This document shows, one piece after another, positions 15,577 to 25,600 of a stretch of 57,833 bases of DNA (its first letter is position 1; every line of letters begins with the position of its first letter). Under the pieces are notes generated by a model, which saw only the letters and a program-made list of their open reading frames with translations, made no database searches and was not told the DNA's origin. Source of the stretch: Actinomycetota bacterium. GTDB lineage: Bacteria > Actinomycetota > Actinomycetes > Streptosporangiales > Streptosporangiaceae. A program made the position numbers and the translations under genes. Location: positions 1 through 57,833 of the forward strand of contig PMSU01000187.1 in NCBI GenBank assembly GCA_003168255.1. The letters are read 5' to 3'.

Positions 15577-17483
15577 ATGACATCAAGACGTCATCCGCAC
15601 CGCGCGATGTCGGTCGCCGCATCTGCGGTCTGGGTCCTGCTCTTGGCACTGGGCGCGGCGGCGGCAACGCCCGCTACCTGATGGACTACCCCGAGCCCGA
15701 CCGCACCCAGATCCTGGACTACCTGTTCAAGCCGGGGTACGGAGCTTCGCTCCAGCTACTGAAGCTGGAGATCGGCGGTGACGCGAACTCCAGCGACGGT
15801 GCCGAACCGAGCGTCGAGCATTCGAAGGGAAACATCGATTGCGGTGCCGGCTATGAGTTCGCCGTCGCCAAGCAGGCCGTTGCGCTGAACCCCTACCTCA
15901 AGCTGTACGGCCTGCAGTGGGCTGCCCCCGGCTGGGTGGGGGAAGGGACCAATTCGGTCTTCACCAGTGACGACATCACCTATCTGCTTGGCTGGCTTGG
16001 CTGCGCGAAGCAGCAGGGCCTGACGATCAGCTACCTCGGGGGCTGGAACGAGTCCGACAACGGGGCGCATTCGGCCTGGTTCGCCAGCCTGCGCTCGGCG
16101 CTGAACGCGAACGGCTACAGCAGCGTGCAGATCGTGGCCGCGGACACGTTCGCGCCGACCAGTTCCGATCCGTGGCCGTACACCTCTGACTCAACCGTGG
16201 CGATCCTCGGCGACCACGACGTCTGCGGCTATCCGACCGGAGTCGCCGGCGCGCAGACCACGTGCTCGACGACACCGGCGGCGATGAATTCGGGCAAGCC
16301 GCTGTGGGCCAGCGAGCTCGGCGCGATGGACGCGGGGGCGCAGACAGGCTGCACGGTCCCGTGCGCGCCGGCGATGGATCGCGCCACTGTCCGCGGTTAC
16401 ATCGATGCCCGGCTGACTGGCTACCTGGAGTGGCCGGTGCTCGACGCGATGCCCCCAGATCTGCCGTATGAGAACCGCGGGCTGGTCACGGCCGATCAGC
16501 CGTGGTCAGGGAATTACTCGGTGAACGCGATGACGTGGGCGATTGCCCAGTTCACTCAGTTCGTGTGGCCGCAGTGGTCGGGTAACCCGGGCGGCTGGAA
16601 GTACGTTGACTCGGGCAGTGGCTTCCTCCAGGGCAACCGCGCGGACGGGTCCTACGTGACGCTGGTGCGCAGTGGCGGGTCTGGCTGGAGCTCGATCGTC
16701 GAGACGACGAGCGCGACGGCTGAGCAGCGAGCCAGCTTCACTGTCACGGGCGGAAACAAGCTGGCCGGCGACACGGTGCACGTGTGGGCAAGCAACTTCA
16801 ACTTCGCCAACGACAGCCCCTCTCAGTGGTTCATCAAGCGGCCCGACATCACTCCCTCGAACGGCAGGTTCTCCATCACTCTGGAGCCCGGCTGGGTGTA
16901 CTCGCTGACCACCACGACCGGGCAGGGTAAGGGGACGGCTACGGGAGCGGCTTCGGCCACATTCCCGCTGCCCTACACCGACAGCCTGTCCACCCCGGGG
17001 CAGGCCGGGGGCTACGACGACGAGCCGCAGTACCTGGCGGCCATGGACGGGGCGTTCGAGCTAACGCCCTGCCGGATTCCTGACGGTGGCAACATCACCT
17101 GCACCGAGCAGCAGGCGGTGCCGACCCCGGTGTTCTGGGAAGGAACCAACCCGGCCACCAGCACGCGTTTCCCCTACGCCGTTATCGGCGATTCGAGCCT
17201 GGCGAACTACACGGTGAGCAGCGACGTCCTGCTTACCCAGTCGGGCACCTCGGCGGGGCTGATCGGCCGGTATTCCGGGATGAGCGGCCCGCAGGTCGGG
17301 GATTTCGACGGCTACATATTTGATGTGCGCACCAGCGGCGCGTGGAAGCTGATCAAGAACGACAAGACCTCTGGCGACATCGCCACCCTGGCGTCGGGAA
17401 CCGGGCCTGCGGGGCTCGAGGCGGGAGCATTCAGCCACACCTGGCCGCAGGCCCAGTACAGCAACCTGTCGATCACGCCCTGA
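15577..17483 (+). pseudogene. GH59 galactocerebrosidase, signal peptide out of frame
   Basis: From 15681 a 600-residue frame encodes a glycoside hydrolase family 59 galactosylceramidase: MDYPEPDRTQILDYLFKPGY, LLKLEIGGDANSSDG, YLGGWNES (acid/base Glu) and LWASELGAMD (nucleophile Glu), then a beta domain and a lectin-like C-terminus. Secreted family members need a signal peptide and a GVGALSGGGG-type first strand. Here an apparent signal peptide is read from ATG 15577 (TSRRHPHR...AVWVLLLALGAAAA) in a different frame and stops at 15679-15681, while GGGNARYL precedes MDYPEPD in the enzyme frame. A small deletion in the GGC-rich joint would explain both. The last lectin-like domain also looks shortened (AGAFSHTWPQAQYSNLSITP). 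The TGATG overlap could permit reinitiation, but the product would stay inside the cell. Confidence 0.82.
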
Positions 17484-17554
17484 GAGCCAGGCCAGCTGTC
17501 CGGCGAAATGCGGCGCGCTTCGTCGTGCCCGCCAGCATGTGTCGGCTCAACGGC

Positions 17555-18102
17555 ATGACCCAGCCGGATATTGCCGTCGACGAACTTGTTCTGCGACCCT
17601 GGCTGGCCTCAGACGCACCGGCCATCGTCAAGGCGTATCGCGATCCTGACATCCAGCGATGGCATGTCCGGTCGATGAGCGAGGAAGAGGCGTCGACTTG
17701 GGTGCTGTCATGGGCAGATCGATGGGCAGCTGAGACCGGCGCCGACTGGGCCATCGAAGCCGACGGCGTGATCGTGGGACGGGTGGGGATGCGTACGTTG
17801 GATTTGGCCGAGGGCATGGCGAGGCGGCGTACTGGGTGCTGCCGCAGGCCAGGGGGCGCAGCGTAGCCCCGCGGGCTTTGCGGGCAGTGACGGAGTGGAT
17901 GTTCACCCACGTCGGGCTGCACCGGATCGATCTGGAGCACTCGACCCTCAACGAGGCATCCTGTCGAGTCGCGGTCAAAGCGCAATACGTGGTCGAGGGC
18001 ACGAAGCTGAGTTCGGTGCTTCACGCCGACGGTTGGCATGACATGCATCTGCACGCCCGCTTGAACAACGAGTTTGACGACCACGCGTCCCGTTTCAGTT
18101 AG
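17555..18102 (+). pseudogene. GNAT N-acetyltransferase, single frameshift
   Basis: The frame from 17555 reads DELVLRPWLASDAPAIVKAY...DIQRWHVRSMSEEEASTWV...ADGVIVGRVGMRTLDLAEG and then turns to nonsense (MARRRTGCC). The +1 frame resumes exactly there with HGEAAYWVLPQARGRSVAPR, LHRIDLEHSTLNEASCRVA and VVEGTKLSSVLHADGWHDMH. Together they spell a complete RimJ/RimL-type acetyltransferase with the acetyl-CoA loop (QARGRSVA). Loss of one base near 17815-17818 accounts for it. An intact relative with the same motifs is encoded at 20328-20906. It could be a sequencing error, but neighbouring genes are also broken. Confidence 0.85.
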
Positions 18103-18146
18103 TGGCGGAGAAGAAGCTGCCGCCGCTGCCGCTGCGAGCGCGGGTC

Positions 18147-19106
18147 TCAGGCTGTGGCGTGGGCCCGGAAGGTTCGCTGGAACTCGTGCGGGGTCACGTG
18201 GTTGATCCGGGTGAAGTGCGTGCGCAGCCGCTGAGCGGATCCGAAGCCGCACGACGTCGCGATGCGGTCGATGGTGTCGTCGGTGTTCTCCAGGAGATCT
18301 TGTGCGCGCCGGACTCGTTCGGCGCACAGCCATTGCAGCGGCGTGGTGCCGGTCGTCTCGCGGAACCGCCGGGCGTAGGTGCGAGGGCTCATCATCGCCT
18401 GGCGGGCGAGCTCGTCGACCGTCAGCGGCAGTTCGAGGTGTGCCCTGGCCCAGTCCAGGGAGGGACCGAGGTTCGGCGAGCCATCGGCGGGCAGCGGCTG
18501 CTCAATGTACTGAGCCTGGCCGCCCTCGCGGTGCGGAGGGGTGACGAGCCGCCGGGCGAGAGTGTTCGCGATCCTGCTCCCGTGGTCCATACAGACCATG
18601 TGCAGGCACAGGTCCAATCCGGCTGCCGCTCCGGCGGAGGTAAGGATCTGGCCGTCGTCTGTGTAGAGCACGTTGGGCTCGACCCGGACCGCTGGCCATC
18701 GCGTGGCGAGCTCGGCGGCGTGCATCCAGTGGGTTGCTACCGTGCGGCCGTCGAGCAGCCCGGCGGCGGCGAGGGTGAAGGCTCCTGTGCAGATGGAAGC
18801 GATCCTGGCCCCGCGGTCGTACGCCGTGCGCAGCGCCTGGAGCAGCGCTGGAGGCGGATCGTCCTGCCTGTCGGCGCAGGCAGGAACGATCACCGTGTCC
18901 GCCTGGCTCAGCTCATCCAGCCCGAGCGAACCGTCGAAGAGCAGCCCCTCGGCAGTGCGGACGGGACCGTCCTGGACTGCGCACAACTGCAGTTCGTACC
19001 ACCAGTGCACGGGGAAGTCTTGCCTGCCGGGTTCGAAGACCTCGCACGGGATGGCCAGCTCGAACATCGGCATGCCGGGAGTGACGGGGATAGCAATTCG
19101 ATGCAT
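18147..19106 (-). CDS. GlxA-family regulator (DJ-1/PfpI domain plus AraC HTH)
   Basis: 319-residue transcription factor. Residues 1-180 form a class I amidotransferase-like (DJ-1/PfpI) domain, with FELAIPCEVF near the start and the nucleophile-elbow SICTGAFTLAAAGLLDGR; residues 215-319 are two AraC helix-turn-helix motifs (LTVDELARQAMMSPRTYARR, TIDRIATSCGFGSAQRLRTH). The GlxA group senses small molecules or redox state through the PfpI-like domain without being an enzyme in most cases. It is divergent from the DMT exporter gene across 70 bp, the usual sign that it regulates that transporter. Ligand unknown. Confidence 0.92.
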   Translation of the reverse strand: MHRIAIPVTPGMPMFELAIPCEVFEPGRQDFPVHWWYELQLCAVQDGPVRTAEGLLFDGSLGLDELSQADTVIVPACADRQDDPPPALLQALRTAYDRGARIASICTGAFTLAAAGLLDGRTVATHWMHAAELATRWPAVRVEPNVLYTDDGQILTSAGAAAGLDLCLHMVCMDHGSRIANTLARRLVTPPHREGGQAQYIEQPLPADGSPNLGPSLDWARAHLELPLTVDELARQAMMSPRTYARRFRETTGTTPLQWLCAERVRRAQDLLENTDDTIDRIATSCGFGSAQRLRTHFTRINHVTPHEFQRTFRAHATA

Positions 19107-19176
19107 GGCAGTAATCTACCCTGAGTTGTCAATTCTGCCACTCGCGGGGCAGGACTAGCGGGACGACGATGGAAGC

Positions 19177-20250
19177 ATGACCAACGTCACCGCAGTTGAT
19201 GCCCGTAGCCGGGTGCTGAGCTGGATAGCGCTGGGCGTCGTGTACCTCGTGTGGGGATCGACCTATCTGGCGATCCGCGTCGGGGTCGCGCACCTGCCGC
19301 CGTTGTTTCTGGCCGGCACCCGGTACGTCATAGCCGGTGCACTGCTGTACCCCATCGCCCTGCGGGCGGCGGCCAGGAGCCACGGACCGAGCGGGGGCAG
19401 CGCCAGGCCTGGCGCCAAGGCATGGATGGCCGGCGCTGTGATCGGCATCCTGTTGCTGTTCGCGGGCAACGGCGGCCTGACCGTCGGTGAGACCACGCTG
19501 CCCTCGGGCTTCGCCGCCGTGCTCGTTGCGACGGTGCCGCTCTGGATGATCGTCTTCGCCTGGCCCGTGCAGCATCAGCGCGTCACCTTGCGCTCAGCGG
19601 GCGGTCTTGCGGTCGGGCTCGGCGGCGTGGCCATCCTGGTCGGCGACGGCACTGCATCAGGCAGCATCTCGGGCGTGATCATCGTGCTCGGCGCGGCGGC
19701 CGCCTGGGGATTCGGGTCAGTCTTGAGCCACCGGCTCGCTGTGCCAAGCCATGCAATGCTTGCCGCCGCCATCGAGATGCTCGTCGGCGGCGTGGTGCTG
19801 CTGGCGGTGGCAGCCGGCTGCGGGGAGTTCTCCCGCATCCAGTGGTCCTCGGTTCCGGTCACGTCCTGGATCGCCCTGGCTTACCTCATAGGTCCCGGCT
19901 CGATCCTTGCGTTTACTGCCTACGGCTACGCCTTGTCCCACCTTCCCGTGACCACCGTGTCCACATATGCCTACGTCAACCCCGTCGTCGCGGTCCTGGC
20001 GGGGGTCTTGTTCCTCGGTGAACAACTCAGCTGGCGCGAAGGACTTGGCGCCGTCCTCGTCCTCGGCTCGATCGTCATCACCTTGCACCGATCCCGGGTA
20101 GCTTCACGGCCAGCCCACGGTCGCGATGGCCTGAGCCTGACACCTGGGGCCGGCGGCGCACGTCGCCACGGCCATGATGGTCAGGCCGTTCCGTCGTGTG
20201 CGGGTTCCGTAAAATGCCAGATTGTGTCGGAAAGCGGTCAGCCTAAGTGA
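19177..20250 (+). CDS. EamA/DMT-superfamily transporter
   Basis: 357-residue membrane protein with two EamA repeats and about ten predicted helices. The first repeat begins WIALGVVYLVWGSTYLAIRV and FLAGTRYVIAGALL, the second SGVIIVLGAAAAWGFGSV, ending AYVNPVVAVLAGVLFLGE. This is the RhaT/YdcZ-like drug/metabolite exporter type; relatives export amino acids, purines or toxic metabolites. A hydrophilic tail of about 60 residues after the last helix is longer than usual. It is divergent from the GlxA-type regulator, which likely controls it. The C-terminal tail (after ITLHRSRV) looks like read-out into non-family sequence. Confidence 0.9.
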   Translation: MTNVTAVDARSRVLSWIALGVVYLVWGSTYLAIRVGVAHLPPLFLAGTRYVIAGALLYPIALRAAARSHGPSGGSARPGAKAWMAGAVIGILLLFAGNGGLTVGETTLPSGFAAVLVATVPLWMIVFAWPVQHQRVTLRSAGGLAVGLGGVAILVGDGTASGSISGVIIVLGAAAAWGFGSVLSHRLAVPSHAMLAAAIEMLVGGVVLLAVAAGCGEFSRIQWSSVPVTSWIALAYLIGPGSILAFTAYGYALSHLPVTTVSTYAYVNPVVAVLAGVLFLGEQLSWREGLGAVLVLGSIVITLHRSRVASRPAHGRDGLSLTPGAGGARRHGHDGQAVPSCAGSVKCQIVSESGQPK

Positions 20251-20327
20251 TTGGCTCCGCAAATCCTTCGGGGGTTGACCCTGAGGCAAGTGGGTCCGTC
20301 GGCGGTTCTCATTCTTGCGCCCATCCT

Positions 20328-20906
20328 TCAAGACCGCAGGCGCGCATGCGCGTGCACGTCATGCCGGCCGTCGGCCTGGAGCCATGCACTGCGGCGCACG
20401 CCCTCCACGGCGAAGCCGGTCTTCTCGGCCACGCGGCAAGACGCTGTATTGCCCACGGCATGTTCGAGATCGAGCCGGTGAAAGCCGGCCGCCTCGAAAG
20501 CCCAGGATGCCATCGCGTCAACCGCCCGGGGACACACGCTCTTTCCCCGGGCCGCCGGGACGGTCCAGTAGGCGACGTCGGCGGTGCCGTCCGCGAACTT
20601 CAGGTGCTTCAAGGCAGCGCGACCGAGCAGGATGCCGCTTTCCGCCTCGACCACCGCCCAGTGCGCACCGGTCTCCGCCGCCCAGCCGCCCTGCCAGCCC
20701 GCGATCCACTCCCGCGTCTCGGTAAGGGAGTCCGCCCGCTGCACATGCCAGCGCTGGATCGCCTCATCCTGATAGGCGTCCATCACAGCCTGGGCATCGC
20801 CGAGACTCCACGGCCGCAGCAGCACGCCGCTGCCGGCCGTCAAAGCGGGCTGAGGCCCCGCCGCGAGGGAACCGACCGGAACGGTTGAGGTGACGAGACT
20901 GGGCAT
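20328..20906 (-). CDS. GNAT-family N-acetyltransferase
   Basis: 192 residues of the RimJ/RimL type, acetylating an N-terminus or a small amine with acetyl-CoA. Visible blocks: GVLLRPWSLGDAQAVMDAYQ, IQRWHVQRADSLTETREWIA, GILLGRAALKHLKFADGTAD, VAYWTVPAARGKSVCPRAVD (acetyl-CoA loop), FHRLDLEHAVGNTASCRVAE and GFAVEGVRRSAWLQADGRHD. It shares the whole block order with the frameshifted gene at 17555-18102, so the two are paralogues and this one is intact. The first 25 residues are a low-complexity extension. It is convergent with the DMT transporter gene. Substrate unknown. Confidence 0.9.
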   Translation of the reverse strand: MPSLVTSTVPVGSLAAGPQPALTAGSGVLLRPWSLGDAQAVMDAYQDEAIQRWHVQRADSLTETREWIAGWQGGWAAETGAHWAVVEAESGILLGRAALKHLKFADGTADVAYWTVPAARGKSVCPRAVDAMASWAFEAAGFHRLDLEHAVGNTASCRVAEKTGFAVEGVRRSAWLQADGRHDVHAHARLRS

Positions 20907-21119
20907 GGCCTGAATTATTCACGAACTCCGGCCTCGTACGAAGATCAGCTGCCTTAAGCCAGTCGAGACGCCGATTGCCGATACTGGCACGATCGTGTAT
21001 TCAACTGTCGCGTATTCTCCCGGGTGGCCGGTGATTGCGCGGCGCGGGCGGTGTATACCGGGCCGCCTGCCTCGCGGTCGCCGGGGGGCGAAAGTCCTTG
21101 AAAGAAGTCCGGGAAGTGG

Positions 21120-21146
21120 TGTCGGATCGGGTCGGAGCTGTTCGTA
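21120..21146 (+). promoter_or_regulatory. Possible ECF-type promoter before the DGPF/YCII gene
   Basis: TGTCGG, 17 nt, CGTA, ending 56 nt before the YCII start. Promoters of DGPF-protein genes controlled by ECF42 sigma factors have a TGTCGA-like -35 and a CG(A/T)C-like -10, so this is a near match by eye. The 20907-21202 gap holds no gene that I can support. Confidence 0.3.
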
Positions 21147-21202
21147 GCAGGGGTGAGCGGCCGCCTGCAACGGGCGCCCCGAAGCACAGGAGATGATCGA
21201 AG

Positions 21203-21556
21203 ATGCAGTACCTGATCTCTGTGATCGACAACGCTGCCGACCTGGCCATCCAGGATGAGATGGCAGCGGCTGGTAATCCCGGTCCTGAATCCCGCACGCT
21301 TGACGCGTTCAACGACCGGCTCGTGGCGGAGGGCCACTGGGTTTTCGCCGGCGGCCTCGCGGCGCCCGGCACGGCGACCGTGATCGACAACCGGGGCGGC
21401 GAGGCGCTGTTCACCGACGGGCCATTCGTGGAGTCGAAGGAGTATCTCGGCGGCCTGTGGATTATCGAGGCTGCCGACCTCGACGTGGCGCTCAAGCTCG
21501 CCGCCGACGGGTCGAAGGCCTGCAACCGGAAGGTCGAGGTGCGGCCGTTCGCGTGA
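21203..21556 (+). CDS. YCII-related (DGPF) protein
   Basis: 117 residues of the DGPF/YCII family: QYLISVIDN at the start, HWVFAGGLAAPGTATVIDNR, then the namesake motif FTDGPFVESKEYLGGLWIIE, and a C-terminal KVEVRPF strand. The fold is a ferredoxin-like dimer with a proposed but unproven catalytic His/Asp. GGAGATGATCGAAG precedes the ATG. In most actinobacteria such genes sit beside an ECF42 sigma factor; here no sigma factor gene follows, only about 370 nt of non-coding DNA with an inverted repeat, so it may be an orphan under control of a sigma factor encoded elsewhere. Confidence 0.9.
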   Translation: MQYLISVIDNAADLAIQDEMAAAGNPGPESRTLDAFNDRLVAEGHWVFAGGLAAPGTATVIDNRGGEALFTDGPFVESKEYLGGLWIIEAADLDVALKLAADGSKACNRKVEVRPFA

Positions 21557-21576
21557 CCGGAGTCGCCGTGCAGGAT

Positions 21577-21700
21577 GGAGAGTGGGACAAACCGGGGGAG
21601 GCTACGTCGCAGGCGCCACAGGTGTTGTTGCCTGGCTGAGGCCGGAGCACCGGATCCATGCAGCTCGCGGGCCAGCCTCCCCCAAAATGTTCCACTCTCC
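21577..21700. mobile_element. MITE-like element: 27-bp terminal inverted repeats, 124 bp
   Basis: 21577-21603 and 21674-21700 are inverted copies matching at 22 of 27 positions; the outer end starts GGAGAGTGG and the inner end is GGGGGAGGCT in both. About 70 bp lie between. The region 21557-21929 has no gene. No target-site duplication is obvious, so it could also be a large hairpin or a remnant of an insertion sequence. Confidence 0.45.
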
Positions 21701-21929
21701 ACGCGATTCGGCGAGTCGGCGTTGCGGCCTCGGCTCTCGCCGCAGTCGCGACAGCGGACTGCCTGTCTGACGTTCGGGTGAGAAGAATCGCCAACACCGG
21801 CTACTTCCACGGTCGGCTCAGCAACACCAGGTGATCAGAATCGGGCCGTTCCGCGAGCAGCGGCACCGCGCCCGAGATGCCCGTCGGCGTGGCCAGCAGA
21901 AGTCCGTCGGCCGACGACGGCGGGACCCG

Positions 21930-22433
21930 CTAGTTCGCTTCGGCCAGCTCGACGCAGCGATCGGCGCAGCGGCGCATGTAACCGGACCACATTGTTCTGA
22001 CGAACAGCCAGACGAAGGGCGTCGTCGCCGCGCTCGTCGCAGAGAACGTGTACGTCCAGGTAAACGTTGAGCGCGAGTCGCGGCCGGAGAAGGTCCATTC
22101 GCCGACCGCTCGGTCTACCAGTCGGGCCATGACTCCGGTGAACCCATCGACCTGGTATGCGAAGTGACGTGATTGCTCCCATGCTGTCACCTGCTCCCGG
22201 AGCGTGCGGTGGTCGGCGGTGCGTACCAACCGCTGCGATCCAGGAGTGTGCCAAGGGCCCGTGAGTCCCTCAGTCGCCACGACTGCGGGAATGATCCCGT
22301 ACCGGTGAAGGACCTTCGGAAGGACATCCTCCGCGACGATCTCGTCGAAGAGGCACCTGAGCGGTGCGCGAGCCCGACGCGTGACCGTGTGCGATACCGG
22401 ATGGGCCACGGTGGCCGGCGGGCCACCGCTCAT
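21930..22433 (-). CDS. SRPBCC-superfamily protein
   Basis: 167 residues in the START/Bet v1-like (SRPBCC, polyketide cyclase/dehydrase) style: an N-terminal strand HPVSHTVTRRARAPLRCLFD, HRYGIIPAVVATEGLTGPWH, SQRLVRTADHRTLREQVTAW, the long strand pair FAYQVDGFTGVMARLVDRAV, then TWTYTFSATS and a C-terminal helix. Such proteins bind hydrophobic ligands in a deep pocket. Start 22433 is chosen for AAAGGACG 6 nt upstream; the frame is open 36 more codons. A perfect 14-bp palindrome lies 121 nt upstream. No regulator gene is adjacent. Function unknown beyond the fold. Confidence 0.75.
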   Translation of the reverse strand: MSGGPPATVAHPVSHTVTRRARAPLRCLFDEIVAEDVLPKVLHRYGIIPAVVATEGLTGPWHTPGSQRLVRTADHRTLREQVTAWEQSRHFAYQVDGFTGVMARLVDRAVGEWTFSGRDSRSTFTWTYTFSATSAATTPFVWLFVRTMWSGYMRRCADRCVELAEAN

Positions 22434-22553
22434 GTCGCGTCCTTTGGTGCGGAGACGCTCGGTCGCAGGTCCGAGATAGCGGCGTCGGCCGGTCGATGCT
22501 CGAGCAGCCGGGACAGCGTGCACCCGACAGCCATGACTCACTCTTCCAGTGTT

Positions 22554-22567
22554 GTAGTGATCACTAC
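22554..22567. promoter_or_regulatory. Perfect 14-bp palindrome, candidate operator
   Basis: GTAGTGATCACTAC in the divergent gap between the SRPBCC gene (minus) and glnE (plus), inside a short AT-rich stretch. TAGTGATCACTA-type sites are typical for TetR- or MarR-family dimers. Which gene it controls cannot be read; it is 119 nt before glnE. Confidence 0.45.
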
Positions 22568-22685
22568 GTTAAAGATGATAGCAAGCTGACTAGCGGGTGC
22601 CGGCGCGTGGTTTCCGCCCCGCCAGGGCGCGACCAGGCTCGATCCGGGGCAGCCAGTTCGGCTTGTCCTCGACTAACGTGCCAAC

Positions 22686-25600
22686 GTGAGCAGCTATCCG
22701 GTCGACGACCCTCGGCGCATCACGCTGGCCGGCCGACTGGCCCGGATGGGCTTCGCCGACGCCGCACATGCAGAGGGAATTGTCATCGAGTTCGGGCTTG
22801 TCGACCTGGTGCGGGCGATCGGGGCCGCCGCCGATCCGGGCTTGGCCCTGACCGGGCTCGCCAGGCTCCAGCAGACGACCGGCGAGCCCTCGGCCGAGGT
22901 CGTCGGCGGGCTGCGGTCAGCCCTGCACGCCGAGCCCGGCTTCACCGCGCGCCTGGTGGCGGTGCTCGGCGCGAGCACGGCACTCGCCGACCACCTCGGC
23001 AGGCATCCCGGCGACTGGCGGGTGCTGTATGGCCCAGGAGCGCTGCATCGCCCGACCGCGGCAGAGCTGCGGGGCACGCTGCTGCATGCGGTAGGCGCCC
23101 GACCGCAAGACGCCGAGCCGGTGGCAGCACCAGGCCCGGCGGACGACGCCGCCTCCGCCCTCTGCGCCGCTTACCGCAGAGCGCTGCTGCACTTGGCGGC
23201 CAGGGATCTGACCGGCGCGATCACGCTGGACGAAACCGCTGCCGAGCTCGCCGACCTGGGAGTGGCCGCACTCGAGGGGGCGCTGGCGATCGCCCGTTCG
23301 CAGCTGCCCGCCGGCGCGGCGCCGTGCCGGCTCGCGGTGATAGCCATGGGCAAGTGCGGCGGCCGCGAGCTCAACTACGCGAGCGACGTCGATGTGATCT
23401 TCGTAGCCGAGCCCGCCGAGGCCAGCCCTGACGGGACCGAAGATGCCGCGTTGCGAACCGCCACCAGGCTGGCATCAGGCATGATCCGGGCCTGCTCGCA
23501 GAGCACCAGGGAAGGCGCGATCTTCCCCGTTGACCCCAACCTCCGGCCGGAAGGACGCAGCGGCCCGCTAGTGCGAACCCTCGCCAGCCACCGCGCGTAC
23601 TACGAGCGCTGGGCGAAGACCTGGGAGTTCCAGGCGCTGGTCAAGGCCCGTGCGGTAGCAGGCGATACCGACCTCGGCAACGCCTACATCGAGACCATCG
23701 CGCCGCTTGTCTGGCAGGCCGCGCAGCGCGAGAACTTCGTCGAGGACGTCCAGGCCATGCGCCGCAGGGTAGAGCAGAGCCTGCCCGCCGATCAGGCCGG
23801 CCGGGAACTCAAGCTCGGCCCTGGCGGCCTGCGCGACATCGAGTTCACCGTGCAGCTGCTACAGCTCGTGCACGGCCGGGTCGATGCGACGCTGCGCAGC
23901 CCGGCCACGCTGCCCGCCCTGTCGGCCCTCGCCCACGGCGGCTACGTCGGCCGTGACGACGCTGCCGCCCTGGCTGACGCCTACCGGTTCCTGCGCCGCG
24001 TCGAGCATCTGCTTCAGCTCTACCAGCTTCGCCGGACGCATTCCCTGCCCGACGATCCGGTGACGACCCGCAGGATCGGCCGCGCCATGCAAAAGCCCTT
24101 TCTTCCGAACGGTGACATCCCGACCCATCCGCGCCCAGCCGATCCAGCCGGGGAGTTCACAGCGCAATGGCGGCGGCATGCCACCGAAGTGCGGCGGCTG
24201 CACGAGAAGCTGTTCTACCGTCCGCTGCTGCGCGCGTCAGCGCGACTTCCCGGCGAGGCGGCACGCCTGACGCCAGAGGCGGCGCGGGCCCGGCTGGAGG
24301 CGCTCGGTTACGCGGACCCGGCCGGGGCACTGCGGCACATCGAGGCGCTGACAGCGGGCGTGTCCAGGCGCGCCGCCATCCAGCGCACGCTGCTGCCGGT
24401 CATGCTTGACTGGTTCGCGGGCGCGGCCGAGCCTGACGCGGGACTGCTGGCCTTCCGCCAGGTGAGCGACGAGCTCGGCGATACCCCGTGGTATCTGCGG
24501 CTGCTCCGCGACGACACGTTGGTGGCGCAGCGGCTGGCCCGCCTCCTTGCCTCCAGCCGGTACGCGGCAGGCCTGCTGCTGCGGGCGCCGGCCGCCGTCG
24601 CGATGCTGGGCGACAACGCCCAGCTTGCTGCCAGACCCCGCGGCGTGCTGCGGGCGGAGGCAACCGCGGTCGTGCGACGGCACGAAACGGCCGAGGCCGC
24701 GGTGGCCGCGGTTCGCGCGATCCGGCGCAGGGAGCTGCTCCGTATCGCGGCCGCCGACCTGCTCGGACTGGCCGCGACGACGCAGACCAGGGAAGCGCTT
24801 ACCAGCCTGGCCGCGGTCACGGTTGAGGCTGCCCTCGAGGCTGCCATCAAGAAGATCGAGGCAGAGAGCCGCCGCGAGCTGCCAACGCGGATGTGCGTCG
24901 TGGCGATGGGCAGGTTCGGCGGGCATGAGACCGGCTACGCCAGCGACGCCGATGTGATCTTCGTCCACGATCCGCTGCCCGCCGCAGACACCGGGCTAAC
25001 CGAGCCGGGGGAGCGCGGCGCGGGCGAGGCGGCCTCGCGGGCGGCCCACGCGGTCGCCGAGGAACTGCGCAGGCTGCTCTCGCTGCCCGCGCCCGATCCG
25101 CCGCTGCTCATCGACCCCAGCCTCCGGCCCGAAGGCCGCCAGGGGCCGCTGGTGCGCACGCTCGCCTCCTACCGGGCGTATTACCGGCGCTGGTCCGTGC
25201 CCTGGGAGGCGCAGGCCCTGCTACGCGCCGAGCCGATCGCTGGCGACGCCGCGCTTGGCGTGGAGTTCACCGCGCTCGCGGACGAGTTCCGCTACCCCAG
25301 TGGCGGGATCGACGCGGCCTCGATCATGGAGATCAGGCGGCTGAAGGCTCGGATGGAAGCCGAGCGGATCCCGCGGGGCACCGATCCGGCACTGCACCTC
25401 AAGCTCGGGCCAGGCGGACTGGCCGACGTAGAGTGGGTGGCCCAGCTGTTCCAGCTGCGGCACGCGTACGCGACGCCGTCGCTGCGGACGACGCGCACCC
25501 TCGGCGCCCTTGACGCCGCGGTGACGGCAGGCCTGCTGGCCGCGCCGGACCGCGATGTCCTCGCCTCGGCCTGGCAGCTGGCCGCCAGGATCAGGGACAG

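Noticed and set aside
22496..23431. 311-codon plus-strand frame at the start of glnE
   Set aside because: It overlaps glnE in another frame and has only Arg/Pro/Gly-rich sequence.
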